Positions 13,776 to 26,149 are shown, counted from the stretch's first letter. The stretch is 64,000 nucleotides of DNA from Cymodocea nodosa (GCA_036874045.1 JAZBRI010000003.1:198501-262500); one strand, 5' to 3'. The notes: generated by a model not told the origin, from the sequence alone. A program made the numbers and translations.

Positions 13776-15934
13776 ATGTTGGGGGTGCGTGTTGGTATTC
13801 TACGCCTCGATCATTTGTGTCATCCTTTTGGCGTGCTTTTTTTTTTTTTGTTGATTCAAACTGCGTGTGTGGCTGTTCGTTAAGATTATATATGATTTCA
13901 TGGTGCTTGTGATTTTTCCTTGCACATATCGTTTTCATATCACCATTTTTAATATTGATGCTTCTCCAACTTCAGGTAGATTCCAAGAACACCGCATCAG
14001 GAAAGAATTCAAAGACCTGTAAGAAACCATCTCCGATAGAGAATCCTAGTAAAAATTCCAAGACAAGTTCAGATCCCAAGCCTAGTCATGACCCAGACGT
14101 CGTATTCGATGTAAGTCCTTTGGCAAGCCCCGGCATCGTGATATATCCAGAAATTAATCTGCCCAAGCAATTAAATGGCGATAGAGAATCAGATATGATT
14201 ACCATCAATGTTGCCAGCAGCCCTGGAAGGAATCCAGGGGCTTTCAACAACACCAATTTTCAAACAAGTCCATGCCCAAGCCCGGGAGGAGTCATGAATG
14301 CAGCAACAAGGAATGCGAGTACCACCACCAACACGTCAAGAAACGCAGGGAACCCCATCTTTCAGGCCAGTCCATGCCCAAGCCCTGGGACGATTATAAA
14401 TTCAGAATGGGCGGCGCCTAATGCCACAGTGGGCGGTGCGAGTACAAAATCCAGTGATGCCAAGATAAGTGACTCTTGCGCTAGCCTCAACAGGGGTAGC
14501 TACAGCAGCACACGCAGCAACAGCATGGAAAGTTCTTCAAGCGCACCGATCAAGAGGCACACTGGGGGAGACAGTCGTTGGGAGGCAATTCAGCTTGCAA
14601 ACTCCAGAAATGCTCCTCTTGGACTGAGCCATTTCAGGTTACTAAAGCGACTCGGTTACGGAGACATCGGCAGCGTCTACCTTGTGGAACTCCGAGGAAC
14701 TAATGCTTTCTTTGCGATGAAGGTGATGGACAAGGCCTCGCTTGCTAATAGGAACAAGCTAATTCGAGCACAGACCGAAAGGGAGATCCTAGGCCTCCTT
14801 GATCACCCATTTCTGCCAAATCTCTACTCTCACTTTGAGACGGAGAAATTTTATTGCCTGGTCATGGAGTATTGCAGCGGAGGGAATCTTCATTCTCTTC
14901 GGCAGAAGCAGCCCAACAAATATTTCAGTGAGCAAGCTGCACGGTATGCACACGCTTCCTTCCTCCGAAATAATATATGTATATTAATTTGTAGAGGAGA
15001 AATGGTTAAAATGATTGGAACAGATGATTATAAATTGAAAGCCGATTTATGAAACCGTTAAAACAGGTTTTATGCTTCGGAGATACTGCTGGCACTGGAG
15101 TATCTGCACATGCTTGGGATCGTGTACAGAGACCTGAAGCCGGAAAACGTGCTGGTGAGAGAGGAGGGGCACATCATGCTTTCGGACTTCGACCTTTCGC
15201 TGCGTTGCTCCGTGAACCCGACGCTGGTGAAATCCTCGTCGTCGGGCAACAACGGTGGAGGGATGCTCGACACGGAAAACGTGCTGCAGGGCTGCATCCA
15301 ACCATCCACCTTCCTTCCCCGCATACTTCCCAAGAAGAACCGCAAGTCCAAGTCGGATTTCGGGCTGAGCAACGGCACGTTGCCGGAGCTCATGGCGGAG
15401 CCGACGAGCGCGCGGTCCATGTCCTTCGTGGGCACGCACGAGTACCTCGCCCCCGAGATCATAAAGGGGGAGGGCCACGGAAGCGCCGTGGACTGGTGGA
15501 CGTTCGGGGTCTTCCTGTACGAGCTCATGCACGGGACCACTCCCTTCAAGGGGTCGGGAAACAGGGCGACGCTCTTCAACGTGGTTGGGCAGCCATTGAA
15601 GTTCCCCGACGCGCCGGTGGTGAGCATGGTGGCCAGAGACCTCATCCGTGGTCTGCTGGTGAAGGACCCCAAGAGGAGGATCGCCTACCGCAGGGGCGCC
15701 ACCGAGATCAAGCAGCACCCCTTCTTCGAGGGAGTCAACTGGGCGCTGGTGAGGAGCGCCATGCCGCCCCACATACCCGAACCCGTGGACTACTCCCAGT
15801 TCGCCCCCAAGGAGCCCACCACCACCCACGGCAACAGCAATCACCACCACCACGCCGGCGGCGGTGGCGATGCCAAGAACCCCGGCAAGAAGAACAAGAC
15901 CGACGAACCTTACGTCGATTTCGAGTATTTTTAA
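13776..15934 (+). CDS. AGC VIII protein kinase, D6PK-like
   Basis: Serine/threonine kinase of the plant AGC VIII group, closest to D6 PROTEIN KINASE and its relatives, plasma-membrane kinases that phosphorylate PIN auxin exporters. Visible are the glycine loop GYGDIGSVY (about 14655), FAMKV with the ATP lysine, YRDLKPEN (about 15125), DFD instead of DFG at 15185, a long insertion before the activation segment, [14 protein letters not shown] and a C-terminal FEYF, a hydrophobic PDK1-docking-type end. The N-terminal ~220 residues are low-complexity with repeated SPCPSPG. The last intron (14944-15066, GT-AG) interrupts AAR-FYASE. The start is uncertain. A 9-nt coding exon (13776-13784) joined to 13976-14943 and 15067-15934 gives 614 residues; reading on without that intron, from ATG 13958, gives 617. 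The region before 13976 looks like an intron, so I prefer the first. The family is usually about 480-600 residues. Confidence 0.9.
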
Positions 15935-16030
15935 TTTTGGGTGGTCCTGGTTTTTCCCTTCGTTTTTAATCGGACGATCCATCGCAATTACTGTAATTTC
16001 ACAAAGGTTGGATTTTGTAATTTGGAGAGA

Positions 16031-16054
16031 GCACGCACGCACGCACGCACGCAC
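16031..16054. repeat. (GCAC)n tetranucleotide repeat in kinase 3' region
   Basis: A short run of about six GCAC units lies roughly 100 bp after the kinase stop codon, probably in its 3' untranslated region. Confidence 0.8.
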
Positions 16055-16115
16055 GTGTGCGTCGTATTTTACTTGCGAACAAGAAGATCAATAATTGTAA
16101 AAATGTTGTACCTGT

Positions 16116-16121
16116 AATAAA
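16116..16121 (+). terminator. Candidate poly(A) signal of the kinase gene
   Basis: AATAAA lies about 180 bp downstream of the stop codon in an AT-rich stretch, and the next gene starts about 290 bp further on. Position and sequence fit a polyadenylation signal. Such hexamers are common by chance in AT-rich DNA. Confidence 0.4.
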
Positions 16122-16407
16122 CAAACATTTCATTTTCTTTGCATGGCTGTGTTTATTTCCGTTCGATAACCTTTCCACGTTTTATTTTATGCTTTGTTCT
16201 CAATTTCTTCTTAAACCCTTTCAGGTTTTTTTTAATATTTGTATTTTTTTAATTTATTTGGAAAAATACTATTGATAGGCGTCAAAAGATTTAAGTCATT
16301 TTAACAAAATAGATTATTGACGAAAGCATTATTTATAGAATTACCGGTGTGCCATCCTATCGACCCAAAAAAATACAGATCTCGGTGGTCAGTGGTCGGT
16401 GGCGGCG

Positions 16408-19400
16408 ATGGGAACCACCTCCGACGAAACCGCCGCCATCGAGCACAGAGCGTACGCGCGCGTCGGCCTGCTGGGCAATCCCAGCGACGTCTACTTCGGG
16501 AGGACGATCTCCTTCTCCCTCGGAAACTTCTCCGCGTCGGTGAAGATCCTGCCCTCCCAGGATCTCGTCATCCAACCCCACCCCTTCCACGACCTTGTCG
16601 CCTTCCGCTCCCTCCAGCACCTCGTACCCTCAACATCTCACCTTCCTGTTCTGTTGCTAATGAATATTTATCTGTAAACCATTTCGATCCTTAATTTCCA
16701 CACTAGCTATTTTATTCCTTCTCAACTTTCGCTTCGGTCTGATCTTTCAGTTGAGGCCATGGTTTTGCAGGCTGACCGGCTGCAAAAAGTAAGTTATTAT
16801 GGGGGAGTTCGGTTGCTCATGGCGATCTGCAATGTTTTCTACAAGTACTGTGCTGACAACAAGATCCAGCTTCATGGTGGAAACTTTACACTGTCGTACG
16901 ACACAAATATACCTCGCCAGGTGAAACTATGAATTTTTTTTCTTGTTTCTGTGATCTACAGCTTCTAAATTTGTTTTCTGCTTTCTGGAATCGAACTCAC
17001 AAGCACGAGAATCTGCTGCCCAAATTACGGCATCACATTCTTCACTAATGCAATATGTATACGGTAAATCATTCGACAGTAGATGATTTTCGTTCTTTTA
17101 CAGGAAGGTTGCCACTGCCCTTGGTTATTAATTATTATCGTTTTGTTATTATACATATAGAATATTCTCTTTTATTTTGGAAAGTGTTAGCAATGCATTA
17201 AGTTAACGAGAGAGCTAATATTTCACTTCAAGTTCCACATATGGGTGCAAATGGAGCAAATATGAAGTGGATGTGCCATTGCCTGAATTTTAATCCGAAT
17301 CGAATGCTTGTGCTTTCAAGTATCAGGTTCAGATAAATTTCTATTGTAAAAATTGACATTGCTAAATGGAATGACATAAAACATTAAAACTCCTCTCTTG
17401 TGTAGAGCTTGTTCCAAGTATAATGAAAAAGAAACATACTTCATTCCTTGTAAGTTTATTACTGCTTTTTGAAAACCATGACCTTGAAATAAATCCAATT
17501 TATTTGACATTCCTTTATCTTTAGTTTTATTTCTTACCATAAATCAAAGTACTTGTTGAATTCTTCCTTTTGACATTAAAATTAAAACATAAATCGTTGA
17601 GTGGCATGATAATTTCAAATTTCCATTAAAAAAATATGATTGTTGCCCATGGTCGTTAATCATGATTATTTTGTTATTTATAGAACATGTGTTTGAATTT
17701 GTTATTGATGTATTATTGAGTTCATTAGAGAATAAATGGCTCCTTTGAGTTCTACCTAGGGATGTGAATGGCGCAGATAAAAAGTGAATTTGCTACTTTT
17801 GAATCTAAAATTTTCAAACTACATCAAAGGTCGAACATGTATTGTATCCCAATCTAGCAGATACATCCAAATAATATCTAGCAGCTACATCCAAATTCAG
17901 ATATTATTTAAGTTTGAATCTTTACCCCTATCCAACTGAAAATTTTGAATGTGAAAAATCCTTTTTCGAATACTAAAAAAATCTAAAATGATCTGAAATA
18001 TGATTCAATATAAATATTTTAAGATATATTTTACTTGATTTGTTTATTTAAAATAATTGATCGTATCATGTGTTATATTCATGTTAAGTAAAACTAAATT
18101 CAATGTAAATGTGATTTATGCATACGTTAGATGCATTTGGATATGAACTCAAATATTTTATTAATAGTTATGTGCAAATATCTTTGTGGCTTAGAATTTC
18201 TCCAATACAATGTATTAACATTTGAGTTGTTTCACATTTTTTAGAATTGATTTTGCCTTCTTGGATATTTTTTGGATAAAAATATGAAAAATTGGATACA
18301 GATTGGGAGTGGATATTTGGATATCCAAAGATAAAAGAACAAAAGAAGCTTTATTTGAAGACAGGTATATAGAAATTTCGAGTGTAAATGAATGTTTCTG
18401 CATGTTTTTGGTATATTCAGGCAGGTCTCTCTGGTTCAAGTGCTATTGTCTGTGCTGCACTTAGTTGCCTTCTTGACTTCTATAAGGTCCGACACTTGAT
18501 CAAAGTTGAAATCAGGCCAGAGATTATTCTAAGTGCGGAAAGGGAGCTAGGCATTGTTGCTGGTCTTCAAGACCGAGTTGCACAAGTTTATGGTGGCCTT
18601 GTTTATATGGTAAGCATTGCTGATGCCTGTAATGCTGCATGCTCTCGTGCCCAAAGAAAATTATGACTCCCATGCTTCATCTTCTCAAGTATGGAACATC
18701 TGTCTGTTGTGTAGGATTTTAGTAAGGAACATATGGATGAAAAAGGCCATGGAAGATATATGCCCATGGACATTAGCCTACTACCTCCGCTCTATCTTAT
18801 TTATGCCGAAAACCCAAGCGATTCAGGAAAGGTAAGTTTCTGAACAACTTATTGAATTAGTTTCTCGTTGCATGTCAATTGAGTTGGTTTCGGCCAATAA
18901 AATTGCCTTTCTTTTATATGTTTTCACTTAAATACCACTTTTCAGGAATTTTTTTTAAAAAAATTTCTGCAAGCCTATGACTAGCAGGTATCGACATATG
19001 GAATTGTATTATTTTACACCATGCAACGGAACTTGAGATATCAAAAAAAAGGGCAACATGCAATAATACCGAGTGAACGGAAGAGAAGTACGATTCAACC
19101 AAGAATAAAGTTATTTCTGCTCATGAATATTGAGTAACACGTAGTGTTTTTTCTTTTTTTTACTAAAGGATGGAATTAAGTTGTGAAAGTAATATAGGTA
19201 AATTTGTAATAATAGTTTGTAAAAATTGCCAAAGTAACATGGATAAAAGTGGAAGAAGAAAAAGATTTGAAGATATACATAACATAACAGAAGGAACTTT
19301 GGGAAACTGAAAGGGCATTTAGAAAAGAGTATGGGATAGGTAAAAAATCTTTGCACATCTGTTTTATGATTTTTCGATAGTATTATTATTATATTTATAT

Positions 19401-20007
19401 GCACGCATGTATGATTCGTGAAAGATCTAATTTCCTTATTAGTAAAGGTACATAGTTCAGTTCGTCAAAGGTGGCTTGATGGTGATAAATTTATCGTATC
19501 ATCAATGGATGAGGTTGCACAATTGGCATTAGAGGGCCAAAAGGCTTTGGTTAACAAGGACCGCACCACACTGGCAAGGCTTATGAACCGGAATTTCGAT
19601 ATTCGAAGGTAAAGCAAATACACCATTAGTTGGTTTTAGGCTGCTGGAGCTTTTATGGTTCTGTTCAAAATGCAACAATAACAACTCTTAGTGAACATAG
19701 ACGTCGAGTCTTTTTCTCTAGTTTTATTGCTTATGGTTTGGTATCTGTATTCTGGTGTTGCAGGCAAATGTTCGGAGACGAGGTCCTTGGTTCTCTAAAC
19801 ATAAAGATGATTGAGGTGGCACGTGGCGTCGGTGCGGCATCGAAATTCACAGGAAGCGGTGGAGCAATTGTTGCGTTCTGTCCCGAGGGGCCTTCCCAAG
19901 CTAAACGTCTTGAAGACGCCTGCCAGGAGGCTGGCTTCCTTATTGAACCGGTCACCGTGGTTCCTTCACTTGTCAGGGACGACGACTTGAAAGTTATGTC
20001 TTTTTGA
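16408..20007 (+). CDS. GLCAK: Glucuronokinase (GHMP kinase family)
   Basis: Phosphorylates D-glucuronic acid to glucuronate 1-phosphate in the cytosol, the entry step of the myo-inositol oxygenation route to UDP-glucuronate for cell-wall polymers. Exons 16408-16623, 16771-16920, 18421-18609, 18715-18831, 19448-19608 and 19764-20007 join in frame to 358 residues, close to the length of the Arabidopsis enzyme. Landmarks are [15 protein letters not shown] at the N-terminus, [12 protein letters not shown], the GHMP ATP-binding motif GLSGSSA (about residues 124-130), [30 protein letters not shown], and the C-terminal GHMP motif [14 protein letters not shown] (about 299-312). All introns are GT-AG. 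The start fits because [23 protein letters not shown] aligns with the family N-terminus. It lies only about 470 bp behind the kinase stop, so its promoter must be short or overlap that gene's 3' end. Confidence 0.94.
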
Positions 20008-20059
20008 TAGATCAGTCGTCACCGTGGTGAATGTCTTCTTCATTGTGCACTTTCAATAT

Positions 20060-20065
20060 AATAAA
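20060..20065 (+). terminator. Candidate poly(A) signal of glucuronokinase
   Basis: AATAAA lies about 55 bp after the stop codon, preceded by T-rich sequence. This is a plausible plant polyadenylation signal. Confidence 0.4.
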
Positions 20066-20489
20066 TACATCATCAGGTGAGGAATGCTTTCCGTGATTAA
20101 CTGAAGAGTATTCTCCTGGTCAACAACTCTGTCGACATTGACGAAGACGATGTGATGATCGACAGCATCCAACTCTTTTAATGGAAGTTTACGTCATACC
20201 ACAACCAACCAACCAACTCCATGGAAAAAAGAATGATCCGACGGTCGATAGTCGATGCACGAGCTGAGCTGTTTGGGTGCATGCTAAGATTTGTCACGTT
20301 CAACGGAATCATATTTCAAGTTAATAACAGTGTAGGACTCGCTTTTTCACCCATAAAGTTAAAAAAATTATATAGTTTTTGATTTTTTTTTATTTTAAAG
20401 TTACTTATAATATATAGTTTAAATAATAAAACAAAATAAATTATTTAGTTTTATATAATTTTATTCTTGCTCGTATAATTTTTTATTTT

Positions 20490-21075
20490 TAATCACATAT
20501 TTTTTGTTTTCTACTTTTTCTTGTGTTAACTATAATTTTTACTTTTGATGTTTAAGTGATAATGAAGACCTCAAAATGGAACAATAAATTTTAGTCAATT
20601 TGAATAATCAATATCAACCAAATGAAATTTCCATGTAGACAATATTTAAATCAAAATTATCAAAAATCATTCTTATCTAATTTAACTATCATATAAGAAT
20701 AATGACAATATATTCATTAAAAATAGTATCTTGTAGAACTTGAAGATCATTTGATTAACTGGTTACATCTTGAAGTACGCATGCATTAGATGTCGAACCT
20801 TTTCGTCAACTTATAATATAAATAAATACTATATCAAAATTACAAGCTATCATAACATTTTATGATAATTTACCTTTTATATTTCTAAATTTAGTATTTT
20901 CCTTTCCTACAATTGTTGCTTTTACATGTGTCTCATCAATAGCTTCAATACAATCCTACAAATAAAAAGAAGTTTAAATAAATAAAAAATTGTATTAGAA
21001 ATACATCTATAATTCTATCAAAAGACTAATTTTACCTTGAAATAAGGAAAAACAGTAAGATAGTTACGAATACTT
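20490..21075 (-). pseudogene. PIF/Harbinger transposase remnant, copy 1
   Basis: Read on the minus strand, the pieces follow the canonical order of Harbinger transposases. First comes IRNYLTVFPYFK (about 21070-21034), then a putative intron, then DCIEAIDETHVKATIVGKEN (about 20965-20895) holding the first catalytic Asp of the DDE triad. Next is NVMIACNFDIVFIY followed by a stop and NACVLQD (about 20870-20760), then KFHLVDIDYSN, a stop, and LHYHLN (about 20632-20540). In active members the second block normally has an Asp just before the residues equivalent to ACVLQD; here that position reads Asn. In-frame stops and this substitution show it is inactive. I could not place the catalytic Glu block. 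Confidence 0.75.
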
Positions 21076-23035
21076 TTTAGAGTTAACGTAGATAGCTTTA
21101 CTATCAAAATGTCATTCAATTGTATTATTACATTTAGAATTTAATTGAAATAAACAATGGCAATCCAAGTAGAGTGATGAAAATGCTCCTATATTACTCC
21201 ATATTTTTTATTCTACCTAAATGTTACAAAGAACATTGCAAGCTTCTTTTCTATTATGACATATCTACTATTAGACACAATTCCTTTATTTCTTAATAAA
21301 GTTGACAATTTGATGAAAACATTCTAACTCATTCAATATACTTTTCTATAGTTATAAACTTGATTAAGCAACAATAAATCTAATAATCTTGTTATATACT
21401 CTACACATTCTTTATTATAAATTCTTTAAGTATTTCTTAAAATATTATTTAAATATGTTTTTAAGGAAAGTAACAAAATAGCCACTATCATGATGACAAC
21501 ATTTGTGATAATTTCATCTTCCTCTTCTTTCCCTTCTAATAACATCTTCAAACATTGTAAATTAGAGGATGAAGACATGCTTGAAATGTTCTAATCCTTA
21601 TATGATAAATATCAAGTATAAGTATTATGTAAAGATAAATTTCAATAAAAAGTATTTTTCATAATAATAACATTCATCCTGAAAAAAGTTTCACATGTTC
21701 ATGACAAAATAATATTCATCATTACACACCATTCAACAAAACGACAATAACATCCATATTCAAAATAAAAAGTTCATTACACATCCCTGTAATTTATATT
21801 TTAACCATTCAACTTTCATCTCTTCTTGCATACATAGAAATTGATGTCTATTCTCTTTATCTTTCAATATCTCTAAGACTCTAAATCATTCCTCTATATT
21901 AATTCTAGAATAAATAGAAGTTCTTCCATCACAACCTCCATTTCTTGCTTATCAGAATCCATTCTACATGTTTCAAGTACAATCCTACGTGATTCAAGTT
22001 CCAATGTATTTCTCATAATTGCATTTTGTTCTTCACTTCTTTGATTTATTTTTTTAGCAAAAGATTTAAGTATTCCTACAACTTTTTATACAACATTACA
22101 CATAAGTGCATGTGATTCTGCATATGGTTTTGGATGTTTTTTTCACTTAGGAAACTCAATACTTATATTGTCATCCATTGATAAAGATTGATCAAAAGGT
22201 TCTTGTGCGAAAAATTAGATGTTTTCATCCAAATGATTCTGAAAAGAAACATCAATACGGATTCTTAGAAGAAACATCATGCATAGTTTCATTTGAATAG
22301 ATAATATCTCTTTCTAATGCCATATTCATCTGAAAAAGCATTTCAAGTTGAGGGTAAATGAGGCATGTCTTCCTCTTACATGAATTGCACTTTGAATGTA
22401 CCTAACTAAAAAAAAGATTAATAAAAGTAGTGATACTCATAATTCATAATAAGATTAGAATTTTGGTAAATGTAAAAATCCCCATCATTAATAAAAACTT
22501 TGACTTTGGTGACCTTGAATCTACAAAGCTAAACAATGCAAAAGGGAAAAATTAGTGATAACAATGGTAGATTAATGAAAATTTAAGAGATGACCTTAAA
22601 ATTAACCAACCATAAGTTTCGTTGTTAATGCAAAATTATAAATAGTAACATTACTAAGATCTTTTCATAATGGTTGTGTTCGGTAAAATTTTAAACATTC
22701 AGTTTCTTTGATTTTCCAGGATTTTAGTCGATGTTGTGAGGCTACATATGCACATGAATCAAGGTTGGTCAAGATCTTATAAGTAATATAAACTTATAAA
22801 AAAAAATAGTAAAATCTTATAATCGTCATCTACCCAAATTGAACTTATGTAAACTTGTAGAAAAATAGAAACCTAGAGATGATGCATAGACTCGTCGGCA
22901 TAGACTGTCAGTCAGGTAGACGGAAGAAGCTGGAGATGAACCGTGGTCACCGTGTGGGACGAAGCTAGAGATGAACGTGGTCGCACAGATGGATGGAAAG
23001 GCACAAACAAGTCACACTGCACGGTTGCCTTTCAC

Positions 23036-23212
23036 GGAGATGAGCATGGCCGCGAAAGCTGAAGATGTTCCTCCTCGCGCAATCACATTCGTAGAGATAT
23101 GTTGAGCATAATCGTAGAAGCCGAAGATGTTCCTCCTCGTGCGGTCGCGTTTGCAGAGATGAGCGCAGTCGTAGAAGCCGAAGGCGTTCCTCCTCTCATG
23201 GTCGAGATTTGG
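23036..23212. repeat. Tandem repeat of about 60 bp x 3 at the subterminal end of Harbinger copy 1
   Basis: Three diverged units begin near 23036, 23094 and 23155. Each contains gaagc-cgaagatgttcctcctc or a close variant, followed by a pyrimidine/G-rich spacer. Shorter related fragments occur from about 22910. The region is far more GC-rich than the rest of the element. The reading frames are not convincingly coding. Confidence 0.7.
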
Positions 23213-23586
23213 AGGTGGGGGGGGGGAGGGTTTCAGACCTTCAGACGTGCAAAGAGGAACGTTTAGGGTTTAAAAGACGTGCAAGGAATTTAATCGCTTA
23301 GACTTTTATGCCTTGGAAAATTGAAGAAAAAAAAAAAATTTCAATTTTCTAAGATGTCACAAACCCCCCCCCATCCCCCTTAAAAGAGTTAAGTACACAG
23401 GATGATTTTGACACGAAGAAGTTGAAAACGACATACATATACAGCATTGATTTCTTTTAGAAAAAAACACTTGAATTTATTTATTTGTTTTCAGGCCTTA
23501 TTATTATAACATGAAAAATTCTACGTATGAATAGGAAGGAAGGGAACAAGAGTAGGTGGCCTTATTAAGCATTGTTATGTAACACA

Positions 23587-23587
<1 letters not shown>

Positions 23588-23625
<38 letters not shown>
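23588..23625. repeat. (AT)n microsatellite downstream of the ABCG gene
   Basis: A pure AT dinucleotide tract of about 18 units lies roughly 80 bp beyond the ABCG stop codon (minus-strand sense). It is probably in or just past the 3' untranslated region. Confidence 0.9.
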
Positions 23626-23627
<2 letters not shown>

Positions 23628-23705
23628 TAATGGAATGACGGACGTGGATGAGTACCTCCTCCTTCTTGTTTCTTCTTTGGGGGGGTAGGAATGCAGTAAG
23701 AACGA

Positions 23706-26149
23706 CTACCTCCTCTTGTTCCTGCACCCAAACAACAGAGACAGGTAGAATAGGAACCTGAAGAGGAAGCCCCAGGCGACGGTTATGCCCAGGCTCGTCC
23801 ACTTGCTCAGCTGCATCACACCTTGCTGCCGGAGGACGTCTGGCCCCGTCGTCACGCACGTCGTGGCCGTGATGTTCATCCCCAGCGTCCTGCTCATTGC
23901 CTGCAGCAAGCCCTCCTTGGTCGTCTCCGGCACCATCCCTAGCGGCGAGCCGTCGAATATCTGCGCCCCCCTGACGAAGCACCTCCTTGGGTCCCCGAAC
24001 TCGTTGTGCAGCACCCCCTCGTAGGGGTACTTCACTAGAGAGATGTAGTGGAACCAGAGCCAGTAGATGGGGATCCTGTTTCGGGAGATGAAGAACCCGC
24101 TGAAGAGGAGGAAGTAGGCCAGGATGGCCACCACCACCGTGTAGCCCAGCACCACGTGCTTTACCACCCCGGAGAGGAAGGTCACGAACGAGCTCCCCGC
24201 CCAGAAGGAGGCCAGGGTGATGGCCGAGTAAAACAGGAAGCCCAGCGTCCCCCCTGCCAGGCCCACCGAGAAGAACGTGGTGCCCGCGAAGGCCGCCGAG
24301 AGGATGACGAGGGAAGGCAGGGCGACGACGGCGTTGGACAGCACGTAGGAGGAGCGCCGGTACGCGTTGTACGCCGTCTCTCGCATGAAGATCTCTCGCT
24401 CCTGCAATGTTGGCCGGAGACCAAATTAATGTAGCGATTTGTAAGTTTGATGAGTTGAGCGATCGATTTTAAGCGTCGCCCTTGATTATAAACCTGGAGG
24501 AACACCGGGAGAGCCTCTGCGCAAGTGTAGAATGTGGTCGACATGGCGAAGGCGAAGAAGCCGATGCGCTCCTGCACTCCCTTTGGCGATTCGTCCAGTC
24601 GCCAGAAGATGGTGGCCAGTATGAATCCCGTCACCAGCACCGCCCCTAGACGGACGGCTAACAGCTCCGGCAACCTCCACGCGTTGGTAAACGAGCGTTT
24701 CGACAGAACTATCATCTCCGTCCAAAACGAGTTCGCGAACTCCGGCATGTCCGTTGCCGCCTGAGAGACCTGCTTTCCACGTGAGACGACGGCCTCCTTG
24801 AGGGACAGGGGTCTGTTGGTTGTGCTTCCTCCCGCCCCGGCGTTGGTGACCCTGTCCTTGGGCTGCTGCCACGATTTGTTGAACCCGATCAGAGCGATGG
24901 TGCCGTCGGGTGACGATTCGAGCTCGCGGATGAGGTCGAGGGCGAATTCGGTACGGTTCTCGTTGTCGGAGATGGGCCGGCCGAAGTCGTGGAAGAAGGG
25001 GCGGAGCTGGGCCGGGGATCCGCTATACACCATCTGCCCACGGCTGAGCAGGATGAGACGATCCAGGAGTTGTAGAATCCGAGAGCTGGGCTGGTGGATG
25101 GACATAACCACGACGCTTCCGCTCTCGGCAATCCTCCTCAGAACCTTCACAACCATAAAAGCACTGGTGGAGTCCAATCCCGACGTTGGCTCGTCGAGGA
25201 ACAGCAGTATGGGATCGTGGATTATGTCGATCCCGATGGAGACCCTCCTCCTCTCTCCGCCGGACACTCCGCGGTGAATCTCGTCACCGATGATGGTCTT
25301 CGCGGCCGACCGGAGGCCGAGCTGGTCGATCAGGGTTTGGACACGTTCCTTCTTCTTCTTGTGGGAAAGCGAAGACGGAAGACGGAACTCGGAGGAATAC
25401 ATGAGCGTCTCCTCGACGGTGAGCATGGGGAAGAGGAGGTCGTCCTGCATGACGTAGGCGGATATCGCCTTCATCATCCTACCGTCGACAGTCTCTTCGT
25501 TTAGGGTGATGGTGCCGTGGAGGCTTCCACGGGCGATCCTGTTGGCCAAGGCATCGATTAGGGTTGATTTCCCGGAGCCGCTCGCACCGAGCACCGCCAG
25601 GATCTCGCCCTCCCTGGCCTCCCCGGAGATGGAGTCCAACAGCGTCTTCGTCCTCGTGCGCTTCTTCTCGGCGGTGGCCGAAACGCCCCCTTTTGATACG
25701 AATATTAAGTTGTAGGGACGTATATAGCAGAAGAAACCACTACGTACGATATATGGAAATAACAATATTGGTTATGTCGAACTTACCGTAAATGGAAGCT
25801 TAATTAATTAATTAATCGACGACGTACCCTCTGCAGGCTGGTCATCTCGGTGTTGATGCTCGGCGTGCTTCTTCGACGTCTTGACGCTGTAACAGAGATC
25901 CCTGAAGGTGAGAAGGAAGGGAGACGATCTTGGCGGTGGCCTTTGGTCGGTGGTGTAGTTGATGACGTCCAAGGCATGATGATCACGCGAGTCTCCATCA
26001 CCACCGTCAACGTTCGCATCACGGACGCGCTTGAAGAGTTCTCCAAGACTGTTCGACCGGCATCGCAAGGCGGTAGAGTTGTGAATCTCCGGCACCGATG
26101 GCGGCAGCGGCCTCGACGAAGACGACGGTCTGGCGTGCTGGTCGGACAT
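23706..26149 (-). CDS. ABC transporter G family half-transporter (WBC type)
   Basis: A plasma-membrane half-size ABCG exporter with the nucleotide-binding domain first, then membrane domain. Minus-strand exons 26149-25828, 25689-24494 and 24401-23706 join to 2214 nt (737 residues), a normal family length; both introns are GT-AG. Visible are Walker [10 protein letters not shown] (about residues 142-150), Q-loop [17 protein letters not shown] (about 185-201), signature [12 protein letters not shown] (249-260), Walker [14 protein letters not shown] (268-280) and the H-loop in SIHQPS. The [15 protein letters not shown] linker appears as [17 protein letters not shown]. The C-terminal half carries about six hydrophobic helices and ends CRNKRR. 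The sequence fits the clade with Arabidopsis ABCG2/6/16/20 and rice RCN1, which move suberin- or cuticle-type lipids and related compounds; I cannot assign the exact substrate. GC content is very high in exons 2 and 3. It must dimerise to function. Confidence 0.93.

Larger units (their letters stand above)
20300..23330 (-). mobile_element. Decayed PIF/Harbinger DNA transposon, copy 1
   Basis: This AT-rich block of about 3 kb is not explained by neighbouring genes. Its minus strand carries a degraded PIF/Harbinger transposase (separate entry). A second, also degraded region follows at about 21.8-22.4 kb, where the family's accessory Myb/SANT-like gene would be expected. The upstream end in the transposon's own orientation (about 22.9-23.2 kb) is GC-rich and built of tandem repeats. 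Element ends are approximate; I found no convincing terminal inverted repeats or target-site duplication here. The block separates glucuronokinase from the ABCG gene. Confidence 0.7.

Noticed and set aside
15047..16054. Long minus-strand open frame (335 codons) opposite the kinase
   Set aside because: It lies on the complement of a GC-rich kinase exon, where stop codons are rare. Its composition (Arg, Gly, His, Val runs) is that of a shadow frame and it shows no family motif.
23034..23215. CRISPR-like regular repeats
   Set aside because: Three diverged units of about 60 bp without unique spacers, in a plant transposon end; this is a minisatellite.
24048..25504. Several plus-strand open frames inside the ABCG gene
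   Set aside because: They are antisense shadows of GC-rich ABCG exons; the minus-strand frames carry all the ABC motifs.
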